This document shows, piece by piece, positions 43,001 through 58,000 of a stretch of 64,000 nucleotides of DNA (within the stretch, counting starts at the first letter, position 1; every line of letters begins with the position of its first letter). Location: the NCBI GenBank assembly GCA_001910725.1, contig MJGA01000010.1:918896-982895 (forward strand). Reading direction: 5' to 3'. The notes under the pieces are model-generated. The model was not told the DNA's origin. It saw nothing but the letters and a program-made list of their open reading frames with translations, and ran no database searches. Both the position numbers and the translations under genes were made by a program. Origin of the DNA: Phanerodontia chrysosporium. Its lineage: Eukaryota; Basidiomycota; Agaricomycetes; Polyporales; Phanerochaetaceae.

Positions 43001-46000
43001 CCGTTGTCGTCGTCGTACATGCTGCCTCCCTTCTCTCTTTGATTACAGACCCGCTATTACATCGCTGTCATGTGTGCCTATACATGCACATTGACAATGC
43101 CCAGGTCGCCAGGCCCTCAACTACACCTGCTCCACAACTCTGTTCAGACTTCGGTCGTCACACTCTCCCTCATCTCGCACAACGTTGGCAAGCTCTTCTC
43201 GTACGTGCGTATCTGCGACAAACAGGGCATTACTGCCGTGGCTGCCTTTTGGCGCCATGCTGCTAGGACCAGTGCACATTCATGAAAGTTGCATGGACGC
43301 CGCCCTGATAGTGGTAGCGGTGAGTTCAGTTCATCTCCTGTGTACGCTTAGTCACCTCCTGTGTATCTGTCATCAGATTCTTGGAAGGACGGTGGGATTA
43401 TGTTTTGCGAGAGTGAGCAGAGGTCAACAGTGGAAGGGGTCATGGTGAGTTCGTGTGTACGCTCCGAGAAATACATGCTAATCTCTCTCGTTGCTGTGGT
43501 AGTTAACCTGGAAGTTATGTCTATGTAGCCTTGTAATAGATGTCCTTTCAACACAGCTCTGCTGCTAGCAAGTGTGAACCTCACGAACTGCAAGATTGTG
43601 CGCACCTCGACGACGAAAATTCGAGAATATTACTCCACCACAGGTTCGGAGGGGGCTGGTAATCCAATACACTCACGCTGCGACTTCTCAGTTGCTAATC
43701 TGTCAGATGCCCACCTGTACCAGCTGCGGCCAAACACTTCCGACTTCTGAAGGCCTGCGCAAACACACAAAGCAATCCCGCTGCTATGAAGCATGGAAGC
43801 GGCAATTTGGTGCTCTCGTAGCTCGATCAACCAGGCGCCGCAGTGCACCATCCCAAGAAGAGAGTCTTAGGGATGAGAGCGCAGGGATGCCTGGAGCGCA
43901 AGGACCTTCTGAAGATGTCGAGGTCGAGATCGCCCCACCTCCCTCTTCTGTCCCAATCAACAATTCCTCGGACGACGACCAACCTGAAGGCGTATCACAT
44001 CGCTTCTTCCAGTCGGCGACAGCTACACGACATATTGAACCCTTTCCAATGCCTGCTGGCCTCGGACTAGGGCAGAAGAGCACGCCTTTCGAGAAGATTC
44101 ATGAACGAGAACAGGCCCATAACGAGGATCCTTGGGCGCCATTCAAAGACGTAGACGAGTACGTTGTTGCGAGGTGGCTTAACAATAGTGTCGGCCAGAA
44201 TGAGACGGATACATTCTTGAAGCTGCCACTGGTACGTAAGTCTAATTCGCTTCAAAGTACTGTAGGCTTATGGATATACGTCTCCCAGATTCGCAAACGC
44301 GCACAGCTGTCGTACCTGAACAGGCGTGCCTACCTTCGCAAGATTGACGGTATACGGACCCGTGGAGCACCGTGGATCGAACAGCGCATCACGATAGCAG
44401 GCGACGTTGTCAATGGCCAGTTACGCCGAGAAGTCGTCGAACTATGGCGACGTGATCCTGTTGAGTGTGTGCGCGAACTGCTGGGGAACCCGGCCTTTCG
44501 CGAACACCTTGCATATGCGCCGGAACGGGTTTATAGCGATTCGGGGGGCAAGAACCGTATCTTCGACGAGATGTGGACTGGTGACACCTGGTGGAAACTT
44601 CAGGTGCGTAAGTCTGCCGTGGCCAGTGTCATATCGGACTAACGTGGTGCAATAGGAGCGGCTCCCCTCTGGCGCAACAGTTGCACCAGTGATTCTTGCG
44701 TCCGACAAAACGAAGCTCACCAACTTTCGAGGTGATGCCACGGCTTGGCCTGTCTACCTCACAATAGGCAACATTGAGTCCTCTGTCCGACTCAAACCGT
44801 CCGCCCGTGCCATGGTTCTTGTCGCCTACCTGCCAGTCCCGAAACTCGACTGCATCACATCAGACTCTGCACGGTCATCCGTGGCATACCAACTCTTTCA
44901 CTATTGTATGCGGCTAGTTCTGGAACCCCTTGCCCGAGCAGGTCAAACAGGCATCGACATGGTCTGTGCCGATCGCTGGGTACGCCGGGTGTTTCCAATC
45001 TTGGCGGCATATGTGTGCGACCACCCGGAGCGATGCCTTGTTGCTTGCAGCAAGGAGAATTGGTGTCCAATCTGCCGCGCCCCTCCTGACATCTCAGGTG
45101 ACCTCATCCCAGACGATGACATAGAATACCGAGAACCACAGCGCACACTCAGAATCATCGAACAGAAGACGTCCGGCCGGCGAGTCCGAGCATTCAAGGA
45201 CGAGGGTCTCCGTGCTATTGCGCACCCATTTTGGAAGGATCTCCCTCATACAGATATCTTCCGGTGCTTCGCTCCTGACTTTCTTCATCAGCTGCACAAG
45301 GGGCTCTTCAAGGAGCACCTAGTCGACTGGTGCACCTCAATTGTCGGCGAGAACGAGATCGACGAGCGCTTTCGCGCAATGTCACGCCACGCTGATCTGC
45401 GGCACTTCAAGAATGGGATCTCGGCCGTGTCACAATGGACAGGTACTGAGTGCAAGGAGATGGAGAAGGTCTGGATTGGTGTACTTGCAGGAGTCTCCGA
45501 ACCAGAGGTTTTGCAGGCGGCACGTGCTCTGCTCGATTTCACGTACCTTGCTCAGATCCGCACCCAGACAACCGAGACACTACAAGCTTTGCAAGACGCT
45601 CTTGAGCGATTTCACCGACACAAGCAAGTTTTTGTTCAGCTCGGCATACGAGAAGACTTTAACTTTCCGAAGATCCATGCTATCCAGCACTACATCCAGT
45701 CCATTCAAGGTCTCGGAAGCGGCGGCAACTTCAACACAGAGCTTCCCGAACGCCTCCATATTGACTACGCGAAGAACGCCTACCGAGCATCAAACCGCCG
45801 CGCATATGTCCGACAAATGACGGCATGGCTTGAACGGCAGGAGGCAATCCATCGCTTTGATGCCTACCTTGCCTGGCGAGGCATCGACGTTCCTGTCAAA
45901 GTACGAGAGCTGGGTGAGGACGTCCCCAAGGGGAGCGAGATGGACGACGAGATGGAGGAGTTAGTGAACATTCCCGAAGACGACGAAGAAGACAGTGGTT

Positions 46001-49000
46001 TGCCGCAGCGGCTCACAACCAGAATTCTCGTCCCGAAGACACCCAGCTGCACCGCAGTCTCAGTAGCTTCGATAGAAGCTAACTACGGTGCGTCACGCTT
46101 TCTGGAGTGCCTCTCTGAGTATCTACGCCAAAATTACCCTCCAGTATATCGTGGCACGGTCATGCTCCCTAATGCCAGCGATCTCTTCGAAGTATACAAC
46201 CAAGTCCGTATAAGGCTTCCAAGCATGCCCGAAATCGAACACAGAGCTCGAATCGACCGGATCCGTGCCATCCCAGCAACTGCAAGTGCCCCGACATGGT
46301 CTGTGCGACGAGACGGTATCTTTGATACTGCCCTCTTTCTTGATGAAGAAGGCCTCGGTCGAGATAGCCGGGGCATGTTATATGGTGCGCCAGCTGACGA
46401 CATACTTGTTTTCTCGGAGACTAATAAATGCTTCTCGCAGGACTTCGCGCAGCACAAGTGCGAATCATCTTTGAGCTGCCGGAATACCTCCGCATTCCTG
46501 GCAAACAAGGACGTCAAACGCTTGCCTACATCGAGTGGTTCACCCCATTTGATGCCTTTGATCACACTGTTGGCATGTATGAAGTGTCGCGGTCTTACTA
46601 TCGTGGCCGAGGCGGACGACGGGAGGCGGCAGTCATTCCCATTGATCGGCTCGTGCGGGCATGCCACCTCCTCCCAAAATTTGGAGGAAAGGTAGGCAGC
46701 GGGTGGACTGCAGGAAATGTCCTTGACACTTGCAGGAAGTTCTACTTCAACTCATGGATTGATCTTGTCATGTATTATACCGTTCAGATGAGTTGTTGAA
46801 CTTACTTGCCTTTTTGGGATGCAAGTGTTGGAGCGTGAGCCTGCTTGGCCAGTCTCGAAGGCGCGATACTCCCACAGGGACGGCACACGGTAGCTACGAC
46901 ACATGGTTATATCTGCAGTGTTTCTGTAGGTATAATAGCCCGCATATGCCTACAGTGCCTACCTATACCTACAAAGTCTTGACCCTACCTACGAAGCCTA
47001 CTAGCCCTCTCACGCGGCTGCCTGCCTATACTGCCAGACCCTATTTCCTGATGTTGATCGACTCTCCCGGACACGTCGACTTCTCGTCGGAGGTCACCGC
47101 AGCGCTTCGCGTCACTGACGGTGCCCTCGTTGTCGTCGACTGCGTCGAAGGGGTCTGTGTGCAAACGGAGACCGTCTTGCGTCAGGCTCTCACCGAACGT
47201 ATCAAGCCGGTCGTCGTCATCAACAAGGTCGATCGCGCGCTCCTCGAACTCAAGGTCGAGAAGGAGGACCTCTACCAGTCCTTCTGCCGCACCATTGAGA
47301 GCGTCAACGTCATCATATCCACCTACAACGATGCCGTTCTCGGCGATGTTCAGGTTCACCCCGAGAAGGGCACCGTCGCCTTCGCATCCGGACTTCATGG
47401 CTGGGCCTTCACTCTGCGTCAGTTCGCCAAACGTTACGCCAGCAAGTTCGGCGTCGACAAGGACAAGCTGATGGCGAAGCTCTGGGGCGACAACTTCTAT
47501 AACCCCACTACCCGCAAGTGGACGACTCAGCCCCTGGATGCCGATGGAAAGCCTTTGGAGCGCGCATTCAACATGTTTGTCCTCGATCCCATCTTCAAGA
47601 TCTTCGACGTAGTCCTGAACGCCAAGGGAGACATACTGTCCATGCTCGACAAACTCAGCATTAAACTTACCCAAGACGAGCGCGAGCTCGAAGGAAAGGC
47701 TCTTCTCAAGGTTATCATGCGTAAATTCCTTCCAGCCGGTGACTCTCTCCTCGAGATGATCGTCATCAACCTTCCTTCCCCTGCTACCGCTCAGCGTTAC
47801 CGCGTTGAGACTCTGTACGAGGGCCCACTAGACGACGAAACGGCCATCGGTATCCGTGACTGTGACCCAAGTGGACCACTGTGCCTTTACGTCTCCAAGA
47901 TGGTGCCGACATCGGACTCGGGACGCTTCTACGCGCTCGGCCGCGTCTTTTCGGGCACCATTCGCGCGGGCCAGAGGGTGCGCATCCAAGGCCCGAACTA
48001 CATTCCAGGGCGCAAGGACGACCTGTACCTCAAGTCCGTCCAGCGTACAGTGCTGATGATGGGCCGTTCCATCGCACCGCTCGACGACTGTCCCGCCGGT
48101 AATATAGTCGGCCTTACGGGCGTCGATCAATTCCTTCTCAAGAGCGGCACGCTCACGACCTCGGAGACTGCGCACAATATGCGCGTCATGAAGTTCTCGG
48201 TGTCGCCCGTCGTCCAGGTCGCCGTCGATGTCAAGAACCCTGCCGACCTGCCGAAGCTTGTCGAGGGCCTCAAACGCCTCTCCAAGTCAGATCCTTGCGT
48301 ACAAGCACTGACGAATGAGTCTGGCGAGCACATCATTGCTGGACCAGGTGAACTTCATCTGGAGATTTGCTTGAAGGTATGTTACCTGCGTTCGGCATCT
48401 CGCTGCCCCTCTTGAACTGTCGCACTAGGATCTGGAGGAAGACCACGCTGGTGTGCCGCTAAAGGTCTCACAACCTGTCGTTGGCTACCGCGAGACCGTC
48501 ACGGCCGAATCCTCCATAGTTGCGCTCGCCAAGTCGCAGAACAAGCACAATCGGTTGTATGCAAAGGCCGCACCGCTAGGCGAAGAGCTTACGCTCGCGA
48601 TCGAGGAGGGTCGCGTCAGCGCGCGCGACGACGTCAAGCTCCGCGCACGGCTGCTCGCAGACGAGTTTGGCTGGGACGTCACAGACGCCCGCAAGATTTG
48701 GTGCTTCGGCCCGGACACGACCGGCCCCAATATCCTCGCCGACGCGACAAAGGGCGTGCAGTACATGGCCGAAATTCGAGACTCGTGTGTTGCGGCCTTC
48801 CAGGAAGCTGCGAAGCGCGGTGTGCTCTGCGACGAACCTACGCGCGGCGTACGCGTGAACATCCTCGATGCGACAGTACGTCCCGTGCCCGTACTTCTGT
48901 CTTGCCCCGCTCCTCTAACGACGACGCTTACCAGCTACACACGGACACCGTGCACCGCGGCGGTGGCCAGCTCATCCCTGCGTTCAGGCGTGTGTGCCAC

Positions 49001-52000
49001 GCTTCGTGCCTGCTCGCGAGCCCGACGCTGCAGGAGCCCGTGTACCGCGTCGAGGTGCAATGTCCTTCGGGTGCACTCGGCGGCGTGTACTCTGTGATGA
49101 GCCGCCGGCGAGGACGCGTCGTCGGCACAGAGCCGCGCGCGGGCACACCAATGAACGTCGTGACTGCGTTCCTCCCCATCGCAGAGTCATTCGGATTCGG
49201 CGCGGAGCTGCGCGCGGCGACCGGCGGGCAGGCGTTCCCGCAGTCGGTGTTCGACCACTGGGAGGCGATGAGCGGATGTAAGTCTTCCGAGGTATGTTTG
49301 CACGGGGTTCACACTGATGTTGTGTATACAGCACCCCTCGAGCCTGGCTCCAAGCTCGAGGAACTCGTGAAGAGCATCCGCACACGCAAAGGCCTCAAGC
49401 CAGAAATCCCTCCTCTCGATGCGTTCCACGACAAGCTTTAAAGATGACTTGGTCCTCGGGTTGCATTTGAAGACTAGTTCGGTGTTGGACGTCTGACCGC
49501 GCGCTAGGTCGCCCTGCGAGAAGCCTTTGCGAGTTGTCTCTGTTATTCTATTGTATGGTTATAATGGTACGCATCACAGCTCCGTATGACAATGCGCGCG
49601 GCTGATCGGCTTAAATGAAGTGGAGCGCGCTTGCGCACAGCTGTAGATTCCTGTAATTTTTCTTACTCTGCTGTCAATACCACGCGTAATCCTCCATACG
49701 GGGGACGAATATAGGTGGTGACATACCATTGGGTCTGACTCAGAGGGCGAACCCGTCCAAAACAGCGACTGTCATGGTTGCGAAGCTGCTGACTCCATGT
49801 TCTCGGGCAGTTTTATTCATGTAGGGAACGCTGCGCCATCTTGAAAGGGGAAGAAGGTATGATCGCTCAGGGTAAATCGACATTCTCGAGGCCCCTGGTG
49901 AGCATTATCTTTTCCACGACCTGACAACGTGTAGCATGCATGACCACTATTGACGAGAGGTCATTTTAAAGCACGCAAAGCGCGTCTTGATTCATATCCC
50001 TTTGGGCCACCAACCCACAAAGACCAAAGTGGTCTCGTTGCAGACACGAGGTACGCGAGCTGGACAAAGTAGCAATTGCCCGGCTAACGTACGCTTGTGC
50101 AACCGATTCCAGTGGCCGCAGTGTTATGAGATCTCTACGTCGCAGTGCCACCGCAAGCAATGTGGCGCGATAGGTATATATACTCACCTCTCTGCTTTCC
50201 AACGCCCCCAGCAGCTCCTAGGCCAACTTCAGCTACTCACCTTCGACTTTACATCCTTGTCCTTACTTCCATCCCTAACAGACTCATCATGAGGGGCCAA
50301 GAGATGACGTTCAAGGTGCGTGAATATACCCCATCATACAAGCATAACCAAGTCTTATGCTGTCGATAGGTCGGTGACCTCGCCGCAGGTAAGGTCAACG
50401 GAAAGTGGATTGAGGTCACGATCATCGACAACGGGAGCAAGGACAGAGTTACTCTCGTTGATCCATCCGCGTCGTCCTGACGGCTTTGTCTAACGCAGGG
50501 CAAAGAGACCTGGGTTTTCCGGGGACAATGGCAATCGGCCGATGGCCACACCTTCCGCCACACTTTCACTTGCGACGAGCTCAGCTTGCTGCTCCCTTCG
50601 CGGCGTAACTAGCAGCCCGTCGCAGCAGGCTTCGAGGTTTGTCACCTTTCACGCACGCTGGTCGTGCGCCAATCGCTTCTTGTTTCCGGTGGATTCATCA
50701 ATATCGTGACCGTTCATCTACGCTATATAAAGTGGTTTCTCTAAAATATATTGTATGTTGTACTCCAATCTGAGGTATGAACAGGAACTCGGCGTGTACC
50801 ATACCATAGAGGTGCAGAAGGACGAGTTTAAAGAGCTGGGCCTCGGTTTTGCCACTGGGCGCGGAGTATCTCGGTATGCCCGCAGGGGGCGAGGAGTTGG
50901 CATGTATATACAGCCGCCAGCGGCATCAACCGCGATCTGTTGGGCTCAAACGGTCTCTTGCGTACTCTCGTGAAAGCCATGATTTATTCTGCTCAAGCGC
51001 GTCAGCGGCCTTCTGCCGGACGTCGTCCCGGAATATGCCGCGCGCTCTCGGTGATTGACGCAGCCGGCCGCGGCCTCGTTGCCCAAGGCCCAGCAGAGCC
51101 TTGCATACCCAATTGCCCTAGGATTTCCTTGACAGAATGCTAAAGGCAAGAATCTAGGTTGCAATTTGCACGCATTTATTGAACATTTTGGTCTGTTTGC
51201 GCAGCGCAAAAGAAAACAGTCCCCCATTGCACGACTGCCGGACGAGGTACTAGCAGAGATTTTCCTCTGGCACATCGAGGCGGCCTGTGCATCGGCAGAT
51301 CTTAAGCCGTACCTGGACGAACAACCTTTGTGGATTTTACATTGTGCAACACGACCAAGCACGACTCCCGTAACTGTGAAAGGCAACTGGCTGGCAGTAC
51401 GTCAGGTTTGCCGTCGCTGGCGCAGGATCACGATGTCATACCCAACGCTATCCGCCCACATTCCCCTAACCGAACTGGAGTGTGTCAAGCAGTTGCTAAG
51501 AACAGCTGGCGTGCTCCCTCTGCATGTGTACAACCACCACACCATGCGATTAACGGCATTGCAGTGCTCCGGCTTGGTACTAGTACACATCGAACGCATT
51601 GTGTACGGCAGCCTCGTCGTACCAGAAAATCCTTCATTCAAGCGTGCACAGGGGCAAACCTATATTACCTCGCGAGCCCAGTCGCTATGCCTGGATTTCA
51701 GCGTGCGTTTGGCAGCCTCTGATGTCTTTGCTACCGTCTCCTTCCCTGAACTAAAACAACTAGCCTGTTACCGCAGCAACAACATTACGTCGCTACGCGC
51801 ACTCCTTGTTCCTAGCCTGGTACACCTCTGCCTTTCTCATTGCAACATTGGGTCACTGGTCCAGCTCTTGGCATTCTTGCAAACCATGGAACGTCTCCAG
51901 GACCTGAAGATGAAATATCTCACATATGTCGATCCGTCGTTTCTATTTCAAACTCCACGTCACGACAGTGTAACCACGCTTCCGCGCCTGCAATCGCTCA

Positions 52001-55000
52001 CTATATCCGGGAACACCTCGCTAGACAGCCTAAACCTCCTTCGGCATATCGCGCACCCCGCTTCGACGGCCATCCATCTCACATGTGCGGATATGCACGA
52101 AGACTACGCCCCCGGACTTGCGTCTCTCGCCTCTCGCACCAGCGCATGGCAAAGCCTCGACGGCCCGCCTGTGCAGTCTCTGCGTATAGACGCCGCGCAC
52201 GTAATGTTAGACGTCGGCGTGTGCATCACCCTCTGGCGGGAGCGGCTCCCTCTCGCCGCGCTGCAGGACCCCGGCGCGCAGCCCCCGCCATTCTTCACGC
52301 TCTCGAGCGCGTCATGCTCGACGTGGCTCCTCCGCAGGCTCTGCCGCGTGCTCCCGCTCTCGCACGTCTGCACAGCAGCCATCGCAGACGCGGCCTCGCT
52401 GTGGGGCGTCCTCGACTGGGCCGCACTCTGCAAGGCCCTAAGCGGCGTCGAGGCGCTTGCGCTGCGCTACGAGGTCCTCAGCCGCGAGGCCAGCCGGATG
52501 GCACCCTTGCCGGCGCCGCTGTTCCCCGCCCTGCGGCAGCTGCATGTGCAAGAGTGCCGGCTGCGCAAAGGGTACTTGACCTTGGGCTCCTCCGAGCCTG
52601 CGCACGAGCCCCTTGTTCGTATTGCGCGCGCCCTTCTCGAACGTGATCAATTGTCTTGCGGAGGCGACGGGGACACGCACGATGTGCGCGTTGAGCTGGT
52701 GAACCGAGCCGGTGTGGCGAAGCGGCTCGTGACTCCGCAAGAGCTAACTCAGACATCTGCTCGTGGGGTCGCTGCGAGACTAGCGCAGTTTCCAGCGTCG
52801 TGCAAGCGTCCTCTCCTTCGGTACATCCAGAATAAGGATCATTCCCTGTGATACCCTGGTTTGACCTCTCTTTTGGTGCCCTAGCTATTCAGCTCAGTGT
52901 GTGGACTACGCGTTCTGCAGCGGACTTGCTTACGCATTGCTCGGGTGCTCTCTAATCACATAAATGTCTCAGCATATTGGATGATTTTCTTGCCTGTAAT
53001 ATTCCGTAACGTCTCTTCCGGTAAATTCTGCCAATGTTGTAGATGCATCCTATGTGTTTGAGCCCTCTTCACTACCGTCGGTGAGTATCTCCGATGGTTC
53101 AGGGCGCCGTAAGCGCATCACTCCATCACGATGCGCTGCCTTTGTGGCGTGCGAATTTATTTCGGCTTGCTCTCCCTGCGGCCGCCGGTACTTCGGCAGG
53201 CCGATGAAGGACTGGGCGAAGGAGTGGATCTGGACCCGGCAACGAGAACGACGCACAGGTGCCAGAACTGGTCCAGAGGCAATTCTGTGCTGTCGCACAC
53301 GCGTGCTACCGTCTCCGGTCCCGCCGTACAATCATCGAACTCTCCAGGACGCCGGAACATGGTACAAACATCTTTGCGAGCTGTCCGTGCGGAGCAGCAA
53401 CGAATGAGAGATGAGGTCAGCCGCGCTGCGGGCACCGGCTCGCGCAAAAGTATGGCCGGTCCCGAGGGGTCATACTGACATGTTTTCTTGCTCCTATACG
53501 CATATAGTCACTACATGTACTAAACTACGGGTTCTCGGCAGCGATCTGCTATAAAGTAACATAGATACGATTGCCCACGATCTATGCTTGGAGTAACTCT
53601 TGAAATGTAGGTCACGTCTATAGGCTGTAACGCACACAATTTAGACATATCAGAAGACTGCAACTGTCCGCAAATTCTGCATCTCTGAGTACTTTGTTTG
53701 GTAATCAGATGTCAGCTTCTACTCGACCATCACCTCTCCGTGGCGTATGACGTCGACGCCGGTTGCGATGTGGCGCGCACCTCGTTCATCAAACGTCAAG
53801 AAATCTCCAAATCGAGACAACGGCAATCCGGTGGGATATATAAGAGCGTGTCCTGCGTGAGAGGTCGTCGTCGTTCTCTCCCTCCTTCTCGTCTCACGGC
53901 TACCCGCTATGCCTTTAGAAACTCCTTCCCTACCAGCGCCATATAAAGATGTGACTAGCACGGACTTGCAAAGGAGAGAAAGATGGGATTGAGTCCCTGG
54001 CAAGTGCAGGACGGGGGTATTAGGTGAGTCAGCGTCCCGGGTGTTGTCGCACAATTACAGAACATCACAGATGATACAAAATTTATTTTGGAACAGTGCA
54101 CATGTTACCAAAGGGATCATTGCCAGGTGATGGCTGTCTGTGGTGCGTTCAGATCAATCTTCAATCCACTGATCACAAGCTTCTGTTGCGCAACCAAATA
54201 CTTCCAGCTCGTCACGGCCTTGCCACCCACAGCCACGCTCCTAGGTTTATGTGTGCCGAGCACCGTCACGGTCTCTAGCTTGGGCCCGACCTTGAAGGCT
54301 CCGTTACCAGAAACGACAACGCGTCCTGCAGACACGTGGAACTGCACATCACGATGAGGTGTCGGTGGAACGCTCTCGCCGTCGTCGAAGTACGCCGTGC
54401 CGAACGCGATGCCGTCCGCAGCAAGCGAGACGAGGAGAGAGTACGGGCTCTGGCGTGTCTCCGCAATTGTGTACGCCGGCACGCTGTGCAGCAGGAGCGC
54501 GGACCCGTCACGTATATGCACGGGGATGTGGCCGAGCGGCGCTGCTAGCGTCGTGTTACCGCCTACGGTCGCATTCACGACGTCGTGCGTGTACCAGTCG
54601 CGCCAGGTCACGCGGCCCTGGCCTGGGAAGATGCCTAGAGCGCGGGTGTCAGTCGGGAGGGCGTGCTAAACGATGCGGGGGACCGGCGTACCGTCAACAG
54701 TCGAGACATTTGGCGTCAGCACGGGCGTGACGAGGATATCGCGGCCGATCAGGAACTGCCCGTCGACGCCGAACAACTCGGGCTCGTCCGGGAACTCGTA
54801 CCAGAGCGCACGCACGGCGGGGGCCCCGAACCGCGAAGAGTTCGCGAAGAGCGTGTACTGTGTAGACAAGGTTAGTTTCATCCGCGATAGTGAGGGAGTT
54901 GACTGACCCAATACGGCAGTAAGGCATACCGCGCGGCGATTGCGGTGCGGCTCGCGTTTGCAACGCTCTCCCAGCGGTACGGCTCCTGGCTAATCGCGCC

Positions 55001-58000
55001 CTGCTCGTTGTGGTTGCGGTAAAACGGCGTGAACGCGGCGAGCTGCATCCAGCGGCCGCAAAGCTCTTCGTCCGTGTTCCCGTTGAAACCGCACGTATCC
55101 GCGCCGACGAACGGCACCTGGAAGATCTGGAACTGCAGCACGCCCTGGATGCTGAAGCGCATGTACTGCCACTTGCTGAAGTTGTCCCCGAGCCAGTGCC
55201 CCGTCCAGCGCCCCGACGACGGGAACGTGCTTCGCGAGATCACGAACGGCCGCTGGCCCGGGTGCAGCGCCTGCAGCGCGCGGTGCGTCGCGCGCTCCTC
55301 CATCATCCCCCAGAGGTTGTGCACGTCGAGCTCGACGAACCCGCCCGCATGCGTCGCATTCGTCGCCAGCGCGTGCAGCGACAGGCGGCCGTTCCCGTTG
55401 TGGATCGCGTACGGCGGCGTGTTGAGGTCGACGCCGACTTGCTTGCCGGCCCCGACACCGCGCTTCGCGAGCGCGGCGCCGCCGCTGCTCGTGGAGTCGA
55501 CCCCGAACGTCAGGGTGCCGTTGATGGTCATGTTGCCGCTCGGGCCCCAGACGCTGGCGTTGTAGCCCTCGGGATAGTCTGTGACGAGCCCGCCAGGGGT
55601 TCCGGGGAGGAAGAAGGGAACACTCGTGTTCGACAGGTCGGCGCCGGTACCGCTACAAACAAGCACGCTACGTCAACAAATGCCCTGCACCTTTCAAGGT
55701 TGTCCGTGACGCACCATGAACCGTCGCAGAAGCTGGACGCCTCGTTCATGTCGAGCCAGATGCCCGAGAACTCGATGCCGCTGCGGCTCCAGTTCGTGAG
55801 CGCCTCGGTCCAGTACTCTTGCGCGTTCTCGGCAAACCAGTCGGGGAAGACGGTGTACCCAGGCCAGACCTGCCCGACGTACTCGCTGCCGTCTGGGTTC
55901 TTGATGAATACATCTCTGCCCAGACGCGTCAGCCCCTGAACGATGCAGGACGAACGAAGACTCACAGTTCAGCGCCGCGAGTGTACGGATCGTACTGCCA
56001 GTTCGAGGTGAGAACGAGCCGTCCTCGCTGTAGAACGAGATAAATACTCACAATATCAGTGTCGTTGACCTGCTTTGCAACCGCAGCGTCGACGATCGGG
56101 ATGTAGTGCTGGTTGTTCGCGGCCTGCGCGAGGAGTCAGCGCTGCGGCCGCAGAGACGATATACGAGGGGGCGCACCAGCTCACGAATGAAGGCGCGCAT
56201 CTCCTCTGGCGGGAACGACACAGGGTCGGCGGTAAAGTCGCGAACAGCATGGTACAGGTTGATATCGTTCCACATCACTGCACGCGCGCGTCAGCCTCGT
56301 TACCTCGCCTCAACGGATGTTGCACGCACCTTCAAGCGGGATATTCGCCTCGCGCATGCGCTGCACTTGCTCCTTGGTCTCGTTGATGTTGAAGTATCCC
56401 CAGCGGCAGAGGTGGAAGCCGAACGCCCACGCGGGCTGCCACGTCGGAAGGCCGACGAGCGCGCCGTACTGCTCGATGACCTTTTGCGGACTCGGGCCCG
56501 AGAAGAAGTAGAAGTCGAGTGTGCCGCCGATCGCGCGGTACTCGACGAGCGAGACGTGGGACCCTGGCGGCGTCAGCAGGAGGATGTCGGAGCCTGCGGC
56601 GCTGAGGCAAGGGTCAGAAGACGGTGCCAGTGTGCGTGGAGAGGAAGACGCACCTGTAGAGGAAGACACCGTGCGTCTGCGAGCGATGCGTCGTCGCGTT
56701 GTACCGGTGCTCGAGGTAGATCGGGTGCGAGCCGTAGCTGCGCTCGCGGCCGTCAGCTGAGGTACCCTGGAAGAGGCCGAAGACGGCGCACGCACACGTT
56801 CTGGTCGACGGGGTCCGCGATGTCGCGCGCCCACATCGTCTGGACGGTCCCGACGCCGCCGTCGGTGCCGACGTCGCGGCGGAAGCCGCTGCTCGCGACG
56901 ACCTCGCCGAGGCCGTAGATGTTCGCGCCGCGCGGGAGCGCCGAGGTCAGCTGGAGGTACTGGTCCTCGAAGACGAGCGGGAAGCCGTCGAGCGCGGTCG
57001 AGTTGTCCGCGGGGATGACGGGCGGGATGGGCGTCGGAGGCAGCGAGGCGATGCGCGTGTCGAAGAGCGGCTGCGCGTCGGGCGCGTCGCGGCGCGTGAT
57101 CCAGAAGGCGAAGGGCGCGGGTTCGTAGTTGAAGACGAGGTCCGAGGTGTGGGTGTGCACGGACGAGGGCTTCCCGGGGAGGTCGATTACCGAAGAGGGG
57201 ATCGTGAACTGGGAGTTTGCGGTGTCGAAGATGTTCACGTGCAACCTGTCACATGTGAGCTGGCGCTTTTTGGAGGCTTCGAAGGTTGATGCTCACCTCG
57301 TGTCAGAGTCATAGGTCACTTCGAGGGTCAGGCTGGCAATATCCTGTCCAAAGGCGTTGCACTCAGGGCCGGCAAGGTTGAGCTGCGCGGTCAGGCCGGT
57401 CCTGGTCTCTTGCAGGGCGGTCAAGGTGTATCCTGCCAGCTGCTGTGAGTGAAAGTTTGAGCAAAGCGTGATGTCATGGCTCACCTGGACAGCTTGAGAC
57501 ATTCAAAGACAGCGTGGGCGCTCTGGTCGCAAAGTGGTGTGGCAGGGCGTCGCGCTGGAGCTTCGACGGCGCACGAGCGAACGCGAGGGCAGGCAACAGA
57601 AGGCCCGCAAGAACTGCGGACACCATGCCTCTCGACGTGGGGTTTGGTTCGAAGGGCGAAGGTCGACGGCCGAAGATGCACCGCGCGAGGCTTATATGGC
57701 GGGCGGCGGAGAGCCATCACGAAGCTGATCTGGCTCAAGCGACGTCAGAGCCCCGTTCAGTGCTGCATGCGGTGAACCATCAGAGGCGCGATGGTCTCGG
57801 CTGGTCACGCTGCGGCCTGACGTGCTCTGCGCATGGCGCGTGGATGTCCATCCGGCGCGCCAGCACCCGTGACCGCGGCGGAGCGCCCTGGCCGCGGCGT
57901 CCGGGGCAGGATTCGCGACGCCCGAACGGAGACACAGGCCCAGGATCCGTACGGGGGGCTGCACACGTCGGCGACACGGCACAAGCACATGTCGACTGCC